Positions 15,028 through 24,409 of a stretch of DNA of 64,000 nt are shown one piece after another. Made by a program: the position numbers and the translations under genes. The DNA is taken from contig NZ_RXZH01000009.1 in the NCBI RefSeq assembly GCF_003970385.1, positions 1 to 64,000 on the forward strand, given 5' to 3'. Numbering within the stretch: position 1 is the stretch's first letter; each line of letters opens with the position of its first letter. The notes beneath the pieces were generated by a model. It saw only the letters and a program-made list of their open reading frames with translations. It was not told where the DNA came from and searched no databases. The stretch comes from Vibrio aquaticus (GTDB lineage Bacteria; Pseudomonadota; Gammaproteobacteria; Enterobacterales; Vibrionaceae).

Positions 15028-15579
15028 TTAGAGGTTTTCTTTAACCAGAGAAAGCACTTGTTTGATGTCTGCTTCGTTGAGCGCACCTTCTTTTACGAAC
15101 AGCACATTACCTTGCTTATCTTGAACGACAATGGCAGACGACTCTTGAGCTAAGTCCCACGTACTTGCAACCGTTCCTTCTTCATCTAATACCATTGATG
15201 ACCAAGGAAATTCTTTTTTACTGTCTTGCGCGGACGACTTTACAAACGACCCCGTTCCCCAAATAGAATCATCTTGGTTAATAACGGTGGTGGTCTGGTA
15301 TTTATCTTCTGGGAATTGAGCCGCAGTAATCGCAGCCATAAGTGGTGCGTTCATTTCTTTCGAACTGCTTCGGCCTGCAATGGCTTGAACCACGCGAACT
15401 TTGCCGAGCATATCTTGCGTTGCCCACGCTTTAAATGCTGTTTCTTTCCCATCCAGAATGATTTCGCCATAGTTTGTCACTTCGACACTCGGCAACGTTT
15501 GACCAACAGAAATGTTGTGAGCCAGGACGAAAGTTGGAGAGCATGCAATAGCCATAGAGAGCAGAGTTTTCATTTTCAT
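15028..15579 (-). CDS. ytfJ: YtfJ family periplasmic thioredoxin-fold protein
   Basis: A 183-residue protein with signal peptide about 1-20 (TFVLA then HNIS). It matches the YtfJ family: HNISVGQTLPSVEV, VVQAIAGRSSSKEMNAPL, INQDDSIWGTGSFVKSS and DSKKEFPWSSMVLDEEG. The fold is thioredoxin-like but the redox CXXC motif is absent, so it is not a disulfide oxidoreductase. Function is unknown. The ATG at 15579 (MKMKTLL) has AAGGAAAA upstream; the frame is open further but without a sensible start. As in E. coli, ytfK lies next to it in divergent orientation. Confidence 0.9.
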   Translation of the reverse strand: MKMKTLLSMAIACSPTFVLAHNISVGQTLPSVEVTNYGEIILDGKETAFKAWATQDMLGKVRVVQAIAGRSSSKEMNAPLMAAITAAQFPEDKYQTTTVINQDDSIWGTGSFVKSSAQDSKKEFPWSSMVLDEEGTVASTWDLAQESSAIVVQDKQGNVLFVKEGALNEADIKQVLSLVKENL

Positions 15580-15784
15580 TATCAGTATTTTCCTTTTGGT
15601 TAGCGCAAAAAGTATATACCGAAATGAATAAACAGTGGTGTGACATGATTCATTCAGTGAGCTGAGACAATTCTTTAACAAAATGATATACATTAAAGGA
15701 TTATTGAGTATAATGCGCGTGGCTTTCAGGATGGGAGTTCAGGTTGTATAGCAACCTGTTTCACAAAGGGATATTGGAGTTGTT

Positions 15785-15985
15785 ATGCTGCGTGAATTTA
15801 CCAGTTACCGTCCACGACAAGTGGCGCGTTTCGTAAAGACCTTATTCAAAGGTCAGTTTGTAATCTCAGGTATTGGAGAGTTTACCTTTGACAATGGGAA
15901 GGTGTTACTCCCAGACCTTAAAGATCGTCAAAAACTCAGTACGTTTAAAGAGATTAACCAAGCGATATCAGCATTACCTGTTTAA
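15785..15985 (+). CDS. ytfK: YtfK (DUF1107) small stress-response protein
   Basis: A 66-residue basic protein aligning to E. coli YtfK over its whole length, with YRPRQVARFVKTLFKGQF, the segment GIGEFTFDNGKVLLPD and KLSTFKEINQAI. In E. coli YtfK binds SpoT and tips it toward (p)ppGpp synthesis under phosphate and fatty-acid starvation. The ATG has GGAG upstream. It is divergent from ytfJ and convergent with msrA, separated from it by a bidirectional terminator. Confidence 0.9.
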   Translation: MLREFTSYRPRQVARFVKTLFKGQFVISGIGEFTFDNGKVLLPDLKDRQKLSTFKEINQAISALPV

Positions 15986-15988
15986 AAG

Positions 15989-16015
15989 AAAGCCGCCTTC
16001 ATTTGGCGGCTTTTT
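15989..16015 (+). terminator. Terminator between ytfK and msrA
   Basis: A 9-bp stem (15989-15997 with 16005-16013) with loop TTCATTT is followed by TTTTT on the plus strand. It directly precedes the msrA 3' end and could serve both convergent genes. Confidence 0.9.
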
Positions 16016-16016
16016 G

Positions 16017-16649
16017 CTATCTGCTCTCTGGTGGGAAACAGACGCCTGTTCCCCCTAATCCACAGTAACCATTTGGGTTTTTCGCGAGATACTGCTGGTG
16101 GTAGTTTTCAGCATAGTAGTATTTACCGGCCGGTAGGATCTCGGTAGTAATGGCGCCATTTTGATGACCAAGTAACTGCTGATACTCTGATTTGGTCGCT
16201 TGTGCTACGCTGAGTTGCTCGTCACTGTAGACATAAATGGCTGAACGGTATTGAGTGCCACGGTCATTGCCTTGTCGCATTCCCTGAGTTGGGTCGTGCT
16301 GCTCCCAGAAATGCGAAAGAAGCTCACCTAAGCTGATCTTACTTGGGTCAAACACCACTCTGACGGCTTCAGTATGACCGGTTAATCCGGAGCACACTTC
16401 TTCATAGGTTGGATTTGGCGTAAACCCGCCGGAGTAGCCGACTGAGGTACTGATCACCCCATCTAATTGCCAGAACAGTCTTTCAGCCCCCCAAAAGCAG
16501 CCCATTCCTAGTAATATTTTTTCGCAACCTTGGCTCGGCTCTGCAGTCAAACTGGCATGATTGACGAAATGTGTATCATCAATAGCAAGCGGTGTATCAC
16601 GACCAGGCAAGGCATCTTGTGGTGAAATGAGGGTTTGTTTGTTGAGCAT
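16017..16649 (-). CDS. msrA: Peptide methionine-(S)-S-oxide reductase MsrA
   Basis: A 210-residue enzyme that reduces methionine sulfoxide in proteins and repairs oxidative damage. Catalytic Cys51 lies in the GMGCFWGAERLFW motif; the likely recycling cysteines are C196 and C204 near the C-terminus (NGYCGLGGTGVC). Other family segments are GYSGGFTPNPTYEEVCSG and GNDRGTQYRSAIY. Length and cysteine positions fit E. coli MsrA. There is no fused MsrB. The gene lies back to back with tamA, as in enterobacteria. Confidence 0.97.
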   Translation of the reverse strand: MLNKQTLISPQDALPGRDTPLAIDDTHFVNHASLTAEPSQGCEKILLGMGCFWGAERLFWQLDGVISTSVGYSGGFTPNPTYEEVCSGLTGHTEAVRVVFDPSKISLGELLSHFWEQHDPTQGMRQGNDRGTQYRSAIYVYSDEQLSVAQATKSEYQQLLGHQNGAITTEILPAGKYYYAENYHQQYLAKNPNGYCGLGGTGVCFPPESR

Positions 16650-16766
16650 TGTATTTTCCTTGCTGAGTATATTTTTATATAGACCGCCTAATTGACTGTT
16701 TTCATACAGACTTATATTTTTACTGGCGGTATTATTCCCTTACGTGATGTAGACAGATAATTAAGC

Positions 16767-18482
16767 ATGTTCAGAAAGCCTTTACCAGTTCTATTAACAT
16801 TTCTTGTAACAACGTCCTCAGCGTGGGCGCAAGACGTCGATCTTTCAATAGATGGCTTGGATGGCGCCTTACAAGATAATGTTGATGCTTACATCACTTC
16901 TATTCCAGCAGAAGAGTACTCAACAGGGTTACGTTTCCAAGCTCGTATCGAGCGAAATATCCGCGAAGCACTCAATGCATTAGGTTACTACCATCCTGAG
17001 TTTGCTTTCGAAGTCGCTGATGATGACTCTGAGTTAACCGTGACCGTCACACCAGGTCCTGTGGTGGTGATCAAAGAAGTCGACATCCAGATATCAGGTG
17101 AAGCGAAAAACGATGAAGATTTCGCAGCATTGATCAAAAGAGTCGGCATAAAGGCAGGGAATGCACTCAACCACAGTACCTATGATGCATTGAAGTCGGG
17201 GATTCGTAATTTAGCGCTGCAAAAAGGTTATTTTGAGGGTGACTATACTTTGAGTCGCCTAGAAGTCTCACCAGATCGCAATGAAGCGTTTGTTCGTCTT
17301 CATTACGACAGTGGCATTCGTTACCACTTTGGTGCCAGCACGGTTCAAGGCAGCCAAATTGAGCATGACCGCGTAGCATCACTTTCTCCTTATGAAGAGG
17401 GAGAACCTTACTTGGTCTCAAAGGTAGGTGAGTACAACCAGAACCTTTCTAATACCGATTGGTTTTCATCGGTGTTTGTTGAACCTGACCTTAGTGAACT
17501 CGGAAAAGGTCGGGAGCTGCCGATGAAAGTTTCATTAGCGCCTCAAGCAAGAAACCAACTTGAGACGGGTATTGGTTACTCGACCGATGTGGGCGTTCGA
17601 GGATCATTGAAGTGGAAAAAGCCTTGGGTGAACAGCCGAGGTCATAGCTTTGACAGTAGCTTCTCACTCTCTGCGCCGGAGCAGACCATTACCGCCGGTT
17701 ACCGAATTCCTCTTGAAGATGTATTGAATGACTACTATCGCATTCAATATGGAATGAAAAACCTCGATAACCGCGACACCAAAAGCTTAGAGTCTAACCT
17801 GGCTTTAGAAAGGCACTGGGTGCTGGATAATGGCTGGCATCGAACCTTGTTTGTCCGTTACTTAATCGAGAGCTATGAGCAAGGTCTGCAAGATGACAGT
17901 GCTCAGTTTGTTCTACCGGGCATTTCGTTCTCTCGCAGTCGGATTCGTGGTGGTTCTATGCCGATGTGGGGTGATCGCCAAAGTTTAACCATTGAATATG
18001 GTGATCCGAGTGTAATCTCTGAAACGCGAGTGACTCGATTGATTGGTGGGATGACGTGGATTCGTGGAATCGGCGACAATCATCGAGGCATCTTCCGTAT
18101 GGATGGTGGCGCCAACTTCGCTGAAGAGTTCAACAAGCTTTCTCCTTCTCTGCGTTTCTTCGCAGGTGGTGATAATAACTTACGTGGTTATGGCTACGAG
18201 TCTATTTCCCCTAAAGATAGCAGTGGCGCTCTAACCGGTGCCAAATACATCGCGACCAGCTCACTGGAATACCAATACCGAGTCTACGGCAACTGGTGGG
18301 GCGCGCTTTTCTACGACGTTGGTGACGCGTTTAATGATGAGATTGACCTCAAGCGAGGCGCCGGTGTCGGGGTGCGTTGGGCATCACCTGTTGGGCCTGT
18401 TCGCCTTGATTTTGCCTGGGGGTTAGATGCGACACCAGGCGATGAGTTTAAAATTCACTTCACATTGGGACCTGAGCTATGA
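16767..18482 (+). CDS. tamA: TamA, outer-membrane component of the translocation and assembly module
   Basis: A 571-residue Omp85-family protein. Signal peptide 1-21 (SAWA then QDVD) precedes three POTRA domains (about 22-265) and a 16-strand barrel domain (about 265-571) with the loop-6 motif LRGY at 472-475; it ends in THTLGPEL-like sequence. TamA works with TamB in outer-membrane protein insertion and phospholipid transport to the outer membrane. The tamB ATG overlaps its stop (ATGA). Gene order msrA/tamA-tamB-ytfP is the same as in E. coli. Confidence 0.95.
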   Translation: MFRKPLPVLLTFLVTTSSAWAQDVDLSIDGLDGALQDNVDAYITSIPAEEYSTGLRFQARIERNIREALNALGYYHPEFAFEVADDDSELTVTVTPGPVVVIKEVDIQISGEAKNDEDFAALIKRVGIKAGNALNHSTYDALKSGIRNLALQKGYFEGDYTLSRLEVSPDRNEAFVRLHYDSGIRYHFGASTVQGSQIEHDRVASLSPYEEGEPYLVSKVGEYNQNLSNTDWFSSVFVEPDLSELGKGRELPMKVSLAPQARNQLETGIGYSTDVGVRGSLKWKKPWVNSRGHSFDSSFSLSAPEQTITAGYRIPLEDVLNDYYRIQYGMKNLDNRDTKSLESNLALERHWVLDNGWHRTLFVRYLIESYEQGLQDDSAQFVLPGISFSRSRIRGGSMPMWGDRQSLTIEYGDPSVISETRVTRLIGGMTWIRGIGDNHRGIFRMDGGANFAEEFNKLSPSLRFFAGGDNNLRGYGYESISPKDSSGALTGAKYIATSSLEYQYRVYGNWWGALFYDVGDAFNDEIDLKRGAGVGVRWASPVGPVRLDFAWGLDATPGDEFKIHFTLGPEL

Positions 18483-21400
18483 CCCGAGTTGTAATTAAGT
18501 GGTCAAAATGGCTATCCATTGCAATAGCCGGCTTATTGGCACTGATTTTCATCACTATTGGTTGGCTGCTGTTTACCAATAGTGGGTTGAATATTGCGTT
18601 ATGGGGCGCTGAAAAATTTGTACCTCAGCTTAAGGTCGAGTCCGCTAAAGGGGCGATCTTTCCAAGATTTACGTTGAATAACGTTACCTTTAAAGATGAG
18701 TCACTGAATGTAGACACCGAGGTTGAAGCGTTGACGCTAGCGGTCAATGCGAGCTGTTTTACTGAACCAAGAGTGTGTATTGATGAAGTGGCGATTGATG
18801 GTCTGCGTTTTGCGATGCCGGAATTGCCCCCAAGCAATGAAACCGTCGAAGAAGAGCCTGCATCGACAACAGGCAAAGTGACTTCTCCGGTTCCTATCGT
18901 TGTACAACGCATTGCACTGACGGACATTGACCTTGATGTGCTTGGCAATAAGGTGACATGGGAATCCTTTACCTCGGGCCTGTCTTTCCAAGGTAACCGG
19001 CTTCGAGTCACCAAGACTCAGCTGACAGAACCTGTGGTCAAGCTCGCTCCAACTGAAGAGCCGACAAACCCTGAACCCGAATCGAGCAACGCGGCCCCTA
19101 CTGCTATTGAACTGCCTGAGGTTGAGTTACCACTGCAAGTTGACGTTGTGAGGCTGGATATACATAACTTTAAGCTTGAGCAAGAAACACCCGTGATTGT
19201 TCATCACCTAGGGTTAAGCGCGCTTGCGAAAGAGTTCAAGGTTGATGTACGTACACTTGAGCTAGACATGCCTCAAGCTCAAGCAACGCTAGCCACACAC
19301 GTTGAATTACGTGGGGATTACCCACTGACGCTCAACCTAGATGCAACAGTGAAAGAAGAAATCGCAGCTGGGCAAACTCTCTCGCTAAAGGCTGACGGAA
19401 GCGTGGCTGACTTAGGTTTGGAAGCAACGTTAGGTGGTTTGGCAAAAGCGAAATTATCCGCACAGTTGCAGCCGTTAAAGCCTGAGTTGCCGTTTGATAT
19501 TGAGTTACGTGACGGTGATGTTCAGTGGCCATTGACCGGCAAGGGCGATTACTTTGTTGCCATTGACCACTTGAACGCCAAAGGATCTTTAGATGGCTAT
19601 AAGGTTGATTTAGCCACTGACATTCAAGGGAAAGACCTTCCTGACCTCGCTGTTTCGCTTAACGGTGACGGAGACCTTAACCACATTACGCTTGAGAAAA
19701 TCGATCTTGCGACGCTTGGTGGCCACGTGACCGGTGATGTGATGGCTAATTGGCAACAGCCGATTAACTGGGCGGCAAACCTGAATTTGAGCCATATCCA
19801 ACCTGGCTTGCAGTGGCCAGAAGCGGAAGGGGACATCAGTGGTAAGCTCTCGACCAGTGGCAGCCTGACGGAACAAGGTGGCTGGAAAGTGGATGTACCG
19901 ACCCTCGATATTGACGGTATCTTGCGTGATTACCCACTCAATATTGAAGGGGCGCTAGCGGCCTCTGATTCCAGCGGAAAAGGCGAGCTAAGCTTAAATA
20001 CACCAAGACTTGTTTTGTCTCATGGCCCTAATCGCATTGAAGCCAGAGGTCAACTTGATAAGCAGTGGCAAATGGAGTTGGCGATCGATTTTCCTGAGCT
20101 GGTCAAAAGTGTGCCTGAACTCAAGGGGCAGATTGCGGGCAAGGTTTCTTTACGTGGTGCATTGAAAGAGCCAGAGGTTGGCTTAGACCTAGATGTTAAG
20201 AGTATCGATTGGCAAGGCGAAGCCAAAGTGGAACAGGTGACCTTAAAAGGCGATATCACGCCTCTTCCTGAGCCTGTGGGTAATTTGGCTTTGAAGGTTA
20301 AGAACGCTCAATATCAAGAGAACGTGCTTGATGATGTGGCTTTGTTGTTCAACGGTTCTCAAAAGCAGCATCAGCTTAAACTTGATGTGACGTCTAATAT
20401 TGTCTCTACCAGTTTGGCTCTTAATGGCTCTTTGAAAAATGAACCTGATCTTTCCTGGAAAGGTGAGTTAGAGCGCATGTCGTTGAGCTCGAAGCAAGGC
20501 GAATGGCGCTTGAATCAGCCTACCGCATTGGGTTTTGAAAATGCGACTCAGCAAGTAGCCGTTGCTGCGCACTGTTGGCTGCAAGGAAATTCGTCACTCT
20601 GTCTCGATAAGGACATTGAAGTCGGTCAAAGTGGTGAAGCGGCACTAACATTAAGTCAGTTTGATTTCTCTCAGGTGGCCGCTTTAGTGCCAGAGACTAC
20701 CGAATTAACCGGCGAAACGAATGCAAAGGTGTGGGCGAAATGGAGCCCAGAGCTCCCACCGCAATTGAAAGCATCGATTGATTTGCCGAAAGGTCAAGTG
20801 ATTCAGAAATTAGAGCAGCCGATAACACTAGGCTGGGAAAGCATCACTCTGAACGCTGAACTGGCGGAAAACAAGCTTCAGGCGGATTGGCTATTCGACA
20901 TCACAGATAATGGCGATGTCTCGGGTAAGGTGACGATTCCAGACGTGCTAGTTGACGATAAGCAGATCGATGGTCAACTTAAGTTAAGCACCTTTAACCT
21001 TGATTTCTTAGCACCTGTCATTGGTGACTTCAGTCAGCTTAAATCGAACATTTCTACCGACTTAGCGATTACTGGCCCAGTGATGCAGCCGAAAGTGAAT
21101 GGTAAGTTCTTGGTTGATGATATTTTGCTGAAAGGGGATATCTCGCCAGTAGAGGTTGATTCGGGCCGTTTGACCATTAATTTTACTGGCTACGATGCCA
21201 CGTTAGCGGCGGCGATTCATACGCCGGACGGCAAGCTAGAAGTGGCCGGTGATGCCGATTGGCATGATCTTGAAGATTGGAGCAGCAATGTTCGAGTATT
21301 CGCTGAAGAGCTCTATGTCGACGTGCCGCCAATGGTCAAGATGAAAGTCCAGCCGGATATGACGATCTCCGCATCTCCAAAACATGCTCGTGTCGATGGC

Positions 21401-22237
21401 GATATTGCACTGCCTTGGGGGCGTATTGTGGTGGAAGCTTTACCGCCAAGTGCGATTGGTATCTCAAAAGATCAGGTGTTGCTGAACGAGCAGCTTAAGC
21501 CGATTGATGAAGAGAATACGGTGCCATTTGTGCTTGAAACCAATATCAATATTAAGATTGGTGATGACTTCAAGCTGTCCGCCTTTGGACTTGAAGGTGG
21601 CCTTGTCGGTAAGCTTAACGTGGCTCAGAAAGATAAAGGCCCGTTTATTACTGGCGAGATTAACATTACCGATGGTTCGTATAGCTCATTTGGTCAAGAC
21701 CTCCTAATCCAAGAAGGTAAGATCTTAATGAATGGCCCTGTGGATCAGCCTTATGTTCAAATCAGTGCAATTCGAAACCCTGATAATACGCAAGATGATG
21801 TGACCGCTGGGGTGAAGGTTACCGGCCCTGCGAGTGAGCCAACGGTGACGATTTTCTCTGATCCAGCGATGCCGCAGGCCAATGCGCTCTCTTATCTGCT
21901 TCGAGGGCAAGATATTGATGGCGAAGCAGGTGGAAACTCGATGACTACAACTCTGATTGGGCTAAGTTTAGCCAAGAGTGGCCGGGTGGTCGGTGAAATT
22001 GGTGAAGCATTTGGCGTACAAGATCTGCAGCTTGATACTGCAGGCAGTGGCGATGATTCTCAAGTGACCGTCAGTGGCTATGTGTTACCTGGCTTGCAGG
22101 TGAAGTACGGCGTCGGGATCTTTGACTCCGTGGGCGAGTTTACCGTCCGTTACCGTTTGATGCAGGATCTCTATGTAGAAGCGATGTCTGGTGTCGACAG
22201 TGCGGTCGATCTTCTGTATCAGTTTGAGTTTAATTAA
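18479..22237 (+). CDS. tamB: TamB, inner-membrane-anchored AsmA-like bridge protein
   Basis: A 1252-residue protein with one N-terminal membrane anchor (about 12-32, LSIAIAGLLALIFITIGWLL). A very long beta-rich periplasmic region follows, predicted to form a hydrophobic groove (beta-taco) that spans the periplasm, and then the C-terminal TamB/DUF490 domain (about 910-1252) that docks on TamA. Segments near the end such as GEINITDGSYSSFGQDLLIQEGKI and LSYLLRGQ are characteristic. TamB-like proteins move lipids between membranes. The four-base overlap with tamA implies coupled translation in a 1:1 complex. Confidence 0.95.
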   Translation: MTRVVIKWSKWLSIAIAGLLALIFITIGWLLFTNSGLNIALWGAEKFVPQLKVESAKGAIFPRFTLNNVTFKDESLNVDTEVEALTLAVNASCFTEPRVCIDEVAIDGLRFAMPELPPSNETVEEEPASTTGKVTSPVPIVVQRIALTDIDLDVLGNKVTWESFTSGLSFQGNRLRVTKTQLTEPVVKLAPTEEPTNPEPESSNAAPTAIELPEVELPLQVDVVRLDIHNFKLEQETPVIVHHLGLSALAKEFKVDVRTLELDMPQAQATLATHVELRGDYPLTLNLDATVKEEIAAGQTLSLKADGSVADLGLEATLGGLAKAKLSAQLQPLKPELPFDIELRDGDVQWPLTGKGDYFVAIDHLNAKGSLDGYKVDLATDIQGKDLPDLAVSLNGDGDLNHITLEKIDLATLGGHVTGDVMANWQQPINWAANLNLSHIQPGLQWPEAEGDISGKLSTSGSLTEQGGWKVDVPTLDIDGILRDYPLNIEGALAASDSSGKGELSLNTPRLVLSHGPNRIEARGQLDKQWQMELAIDFPELVKSVPELKGQIAGKVSLRGALKEPEVGLDLDVKSIDWQGEAKVEQVTLKGDITPLPEPVGNLALKVKNAQYQENVLDDVALLFNGSQKQHQLKLDVTSNIVSTSLALNGSLKNEPDLSWKGELERMSLSSKQGEWRLNQPTALGFENATQQVAVAAHCWLQGNSSLCLDKDIEVGQSGEAALTLSQFDFSQVAALVPETTELTGETNAKVWAKWSPELPPQLKASIDLPKGQVIQKLEQPITLGWESITLNAELAENKLQADWLFDITDNGDVSGKVTIPDVLVDDKQIDGQLKLSTFNLDFLAPVIGDFSQLKSNISTDLAITGPVMQPKVNGKFLVDDILLKGDISPVEVDSGRLTINFTGYDATLAAAIHTPDGKLEVAGDADWHDLEDWSSNVRVFAEELYVDVPPMVKMKVQPDMTISASPKHARVDGDIALPWGRIVVEALPPSAIGISKDQVLLNEQLKPIDEENTVPFVLETNINIKIGDDFKLSAFGLEGGLVGKLNVAQKDKGPFITGEINITDGSYSSFGQDLLIQEGKILMNGPVDQPYVQISAIRNPDNTQDDVTAGVKVTGPASEPTVTIFSDPAMPQANALSYLLRGQDIDGEAGGNSMTTTLIGLSLAKSGRVVGEIGEAFGVQDLQLDTAGSGDDSQVTVSGYVLPGLQVKYGVGIFDSVGEFTVRYRLMQDLYVEAMSGVDSAVDLLYQFEFN

Positions 22238-22260
22238 CGACAGAGTAGCGAGGGAGTGCA

Positions 22261-22608
22261 ATGCAACATTTGGTCTTCGTTTATGGCACGTTACGTTATG
22301 GCGAATGTAACCACCACTTATTAGCGCAGAGCAGTTGTTTGGGTAACCATACAACCGCCCCTGTCTACGCGCTTTATGATCTTGGTGCTTACCCAGCCGT
22401 AATAGAAGGGCATAGTGCGATCGTTGGAGAGGTTTATCATGTCGATGAAGAAACCCTGGCTCAACTGGATCTATTGGAAGATGTTCCTGTTTTATATCGA
22501 AGAGAGCGGATAGAGACACCTTTTGGTCAGGCGTGGATTTATTTATATCAGGACATCAGTCAATTGAACGTCTCAATTTCTTCTGGCGACTGGCGGCAAA
22601 AAGTCTGA
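22261..22608 (+). CDS. ytfP: YtfP, gamma-glutamylcyclotransferase-like protein
   Basis: A 115-residue protein of the GGCT/AIG2 fold. The signature FVYGTLRYGE lies at residues 6-15, and the conserved acidic region VDEETLAQLDLLEDV is near 62-76. Family members act on gamma-glutamyl peptides or amines, but the bacterial YtfP substrate is not established. It lies 23 bp after tamB, with GAGGGAG upstream, and is probably in the tamAB operon as in E. coli. Confidence 0.9.
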   Translation: MQHLVFVYGTLRYGECNHHLLAQSSCLGNHTTAPVYALYDLGAYPAVIEGHSAIVGEVYHVDEETLAQLDLLEDVPVLYRRERIETPFGQAWIYLYQDISQLNVSISSGDWRQKV

Positions 22609-22670
22609 TTGGTTTAGCTGGATAGGCACTAGCGTATAGAAAATGAATGAAACCTAATGAGGAGGTTATC

Positions 22671-23030
22671 GTGAAATATCTATTGGTAGTCATGGCGATT
22701 TTATTGGCGGGTTGTGCTTCTCAACCGGCCCCAATGACCAGCATCGAGAGTGATTGGTCCGATTATGGTCAACAACGAGCAGAGCAAGGCTACTTAAAGC
22801 AGTCAGAGAGCCGGTTAGCGAAACTCGACACTCAGGGGTATTTGACTCCTGAACTTTATTCGGCTTACCAAGACGGCTATGAAGCGGGTAGAGAAGTGTA
22901 CTGTGAGCAAAGTGCCTATATGTTGGGTGTGATGGGAAAACCCTATTTAGGCATCTGCGACAAACTTAATCCTTTCTTTCAGCAAGATTACGTCTCAGGT
23001 AAAACGTCAACCGCTGGCTCGATGTTCTAA
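22671..23030 (+). CDS. DUF2799-type lipoprotein
   Basis: A 119-residue predicted lipoprotein. The start is GTG at 22671 because GGAGG (22661-22665) lies just before it, giving VKYLLVVMAILLAGCAS with a lipobox LLAGC. An in-frame ATG eight codons upstream would put charged residues before the signal and has no RBS. The mature part has WSDYGQQRAEQGYL and a repeat-like YQDGYEAGREVYC, typical of DUF2799. Mature cysteines include those in VYCEQS and GICDKL. Function unknown. Residue 2 after Cys is Ala, so outer-membrane sorting is likely. Confidence 0.75.
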   Translation: MKYLLVVMAILLAGCASQPAPMTSIESDWSDYGQQRAEQGYLKQSESRLAKLDTQGYLTPELYSAYQDGYEAGREVYCEQSAYMLGVMGKPYLGICDKLNPFFQQDYVSGKTSTAGSMF

Positions 23031-23038
23031 TCGCAAAA

Positions 23039-23068
23039 AAAAAGAGTCGCTCAGTGCGACTCTTTTTC
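23039..23068. terminator. Bidirectional terminator between the lipoprotein gene and fbp
   Basis: AAAGAGTCGC (23041-23050) pairs with GCGACTCTTT (23056-23065), flanked by A-runs on the left and T-runs on the right. It can therefore end transcripts from both convergent genes. Confidence 0.92.
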
Positions 23069-23085
23069 GTTGGGGATTGTGGTGC

Positions 23086-24096
23086 TTACTCGCGGTTAAG
23101 CTCTAAAAACTCTCCCACTTTTTCTACCATATTCTTCGAGCCAACAAAGAATGGCACACGTTGGTGCAGTTCGGTTGGTTCAATGTCCATGATGCGCTGC
23201 ACACCATCTGAAGCAACACCACCAGCTTGCTCGATGATGTAAGCCATAGGGTTACATTCATACAGTAGGCGTAGCTTACCATTCGGGTGGCTTTGCGTAC
23301 TTGGGTACAGATAGATACCGCCTTTGAGAAGGTTGCGGTGGAAATCTGCTACTAAAGAGCCGATGTAACGCGAAGTATATGGGCGCTTTTCACTCGGCTC
23401 GTTTTCTTGGCAATACTTGATGTATTTCTTCACACCAAGAGGGAAACGAATGTAGTTACCTTCATTGATTGAGTAGATAGTGCCATCTTTTGGAATCATC
23501 ATGTTTTCATGCGATAGACAGAAGGTGCCGAGTGATGGATCGTAAGTGAAGCCGTTCACACCATTACCGGTTGTGTACACCAACATGGTTGAAGAGCCGT
23601 AGATAACATAGCCGGCGGCCACTTGCTTGTGACCAGGCTGTAAAAAGTCTTCTTGAGTCGGAGGGGTTCCGATTGGAGAAACTCGGCGGTAGATCGAGAA
23701 GATAGTACCAACAGAGACATTCACATCAATGTTTGATGAGCCATCAAGTGGGTCCATTAAGACAACGTATTTCGCGTTTTTGTTGAGCTCTTTGTTAAAC
23801 GCTACAGCTTCATCTTCTTCTTCACTGGCAACACCACAGACTTGGTCACGGGCTTCTAGCGCCGCTTTGAACTTATCGTTGGCGTAAACGTCCAGTTTTT
23901 GTTGATCTTCGCCTTGAACATTTTCAGTACCAACGGCACCGGTAATGTCTCCAAGACCCGCCGCATTAATTTCACGGTTAACAATCTTAGCAGCAAGACG
24001 AATAGAAGAAAGTAGGGATGATAGATCACCGCTTGCGTGGGGGAAGTCCGCTTGTTTTTCAACAATGAACTCGCCAAGGGTGCGCATTCCAGACAT
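23086..24096 (-). CDS. fbp: Fructose-1,6-bisphosphatase class 1
   Basis: A 336-residue gluconeogenic enzyme that hydrolyses fructose 1,6-bisphosphate to fructose 6-phosphate. The metal-binding motif DPLDGSSNIDVNVSVGTIFSI-like block (DPLDGSSN near 117-124) and the substrate segment GKLRLLYECNPMAYIIEQAGG near 274-294 are clear. It starts MSGMRTLGEF with AAGGAATAACC upstream. Length fits the E. coli type. It is divergent from mpl, a neighbourhood kept in enterobacteria. Confidence 0.97.
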   Translation of the reverse strand: MSGMRTLGEFIVEKQADFPHASGDLSSLLSSIRLAAKIVNREINAAGLGDITGAVGTENVQGEDQQKLDVYANDKFKAALEARDQVCGVASEEEDEAVAFNKELNKNAKYVVLMDPLDGSSNIDVNVSVGTIFSIYRRVSPIGTPPTQEDFLQPGHKQVAAGYVIYGSSTMLVYTTGNGVNGFTYDPSLGTFCLSHENMMIPKDGTIYSINEGNYIRFPLGVKKYIKYCQENEPSEKRPYTSRYIGSLVADFHRNLLKGGIYLYPSTQSHPNGKLRLLYECNPMAYIIEQAGGVASDGVQRIMDIEPTELHQRVPFFVGSKNMVEKVGEFLELNRE

Positions 24097-24409
24097 GGTT
24101 ATTCCTTAAAAAGTCGCTCTTAAAAGTAGGGGGTATGGGTAGTGATGATCTCTCACGGATCTTTTGCTGTTACCCGTTACAAAGTGTAAGAGTTAGATCT
24201 TTTTATTGGTAATGAACTAACTGCTTAAGATCTCAATTTGCTTGTCGACCAATGAGTTAGCTTACATATATTCAGTGAATCAAGCAGCGCTGCTTCAAGA
24301 GTGAGCAGTTAGAGAGGCCACATCAATATTGTCGACTTAAAATGGTTCGCTTTTGATGGCTTTATCGCCATAATGACAACATTATTTTTGCCTACAACAA
24401 GGTCAGTTT
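24097..24409. other. Divergent regulatory region fbp / mpl
   Basis: This 313-bp gap carries both promoters. It contains a 14-bp perfect palindrome, AAGCAGCGCTGCTT (24282-24295), and the AT-rich sequence ATAATGACAACATTATTT shortly before mpl. I see no small ORF with a ribosome-binding site and no clear sigma-70 pair. The palindrome could be a regulator site, but its owner cannot be named. Confidence 0.4.

Noticed and set aside
22647..22670. ATG start for the DUF2799 lipoprotein
   Set aside because: The GGAGG ribosome-binding site lies inside this extension and points to the GTG at 22671; the lipoprotein signal is better with the shorter form.
24282..24295. AAGCAGCGCTGCTT palindrome as a named operator
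   Set aside because: It is a real palindrome, but it matches no regulator consensus I know, so it is only noted within the intergenic entry.
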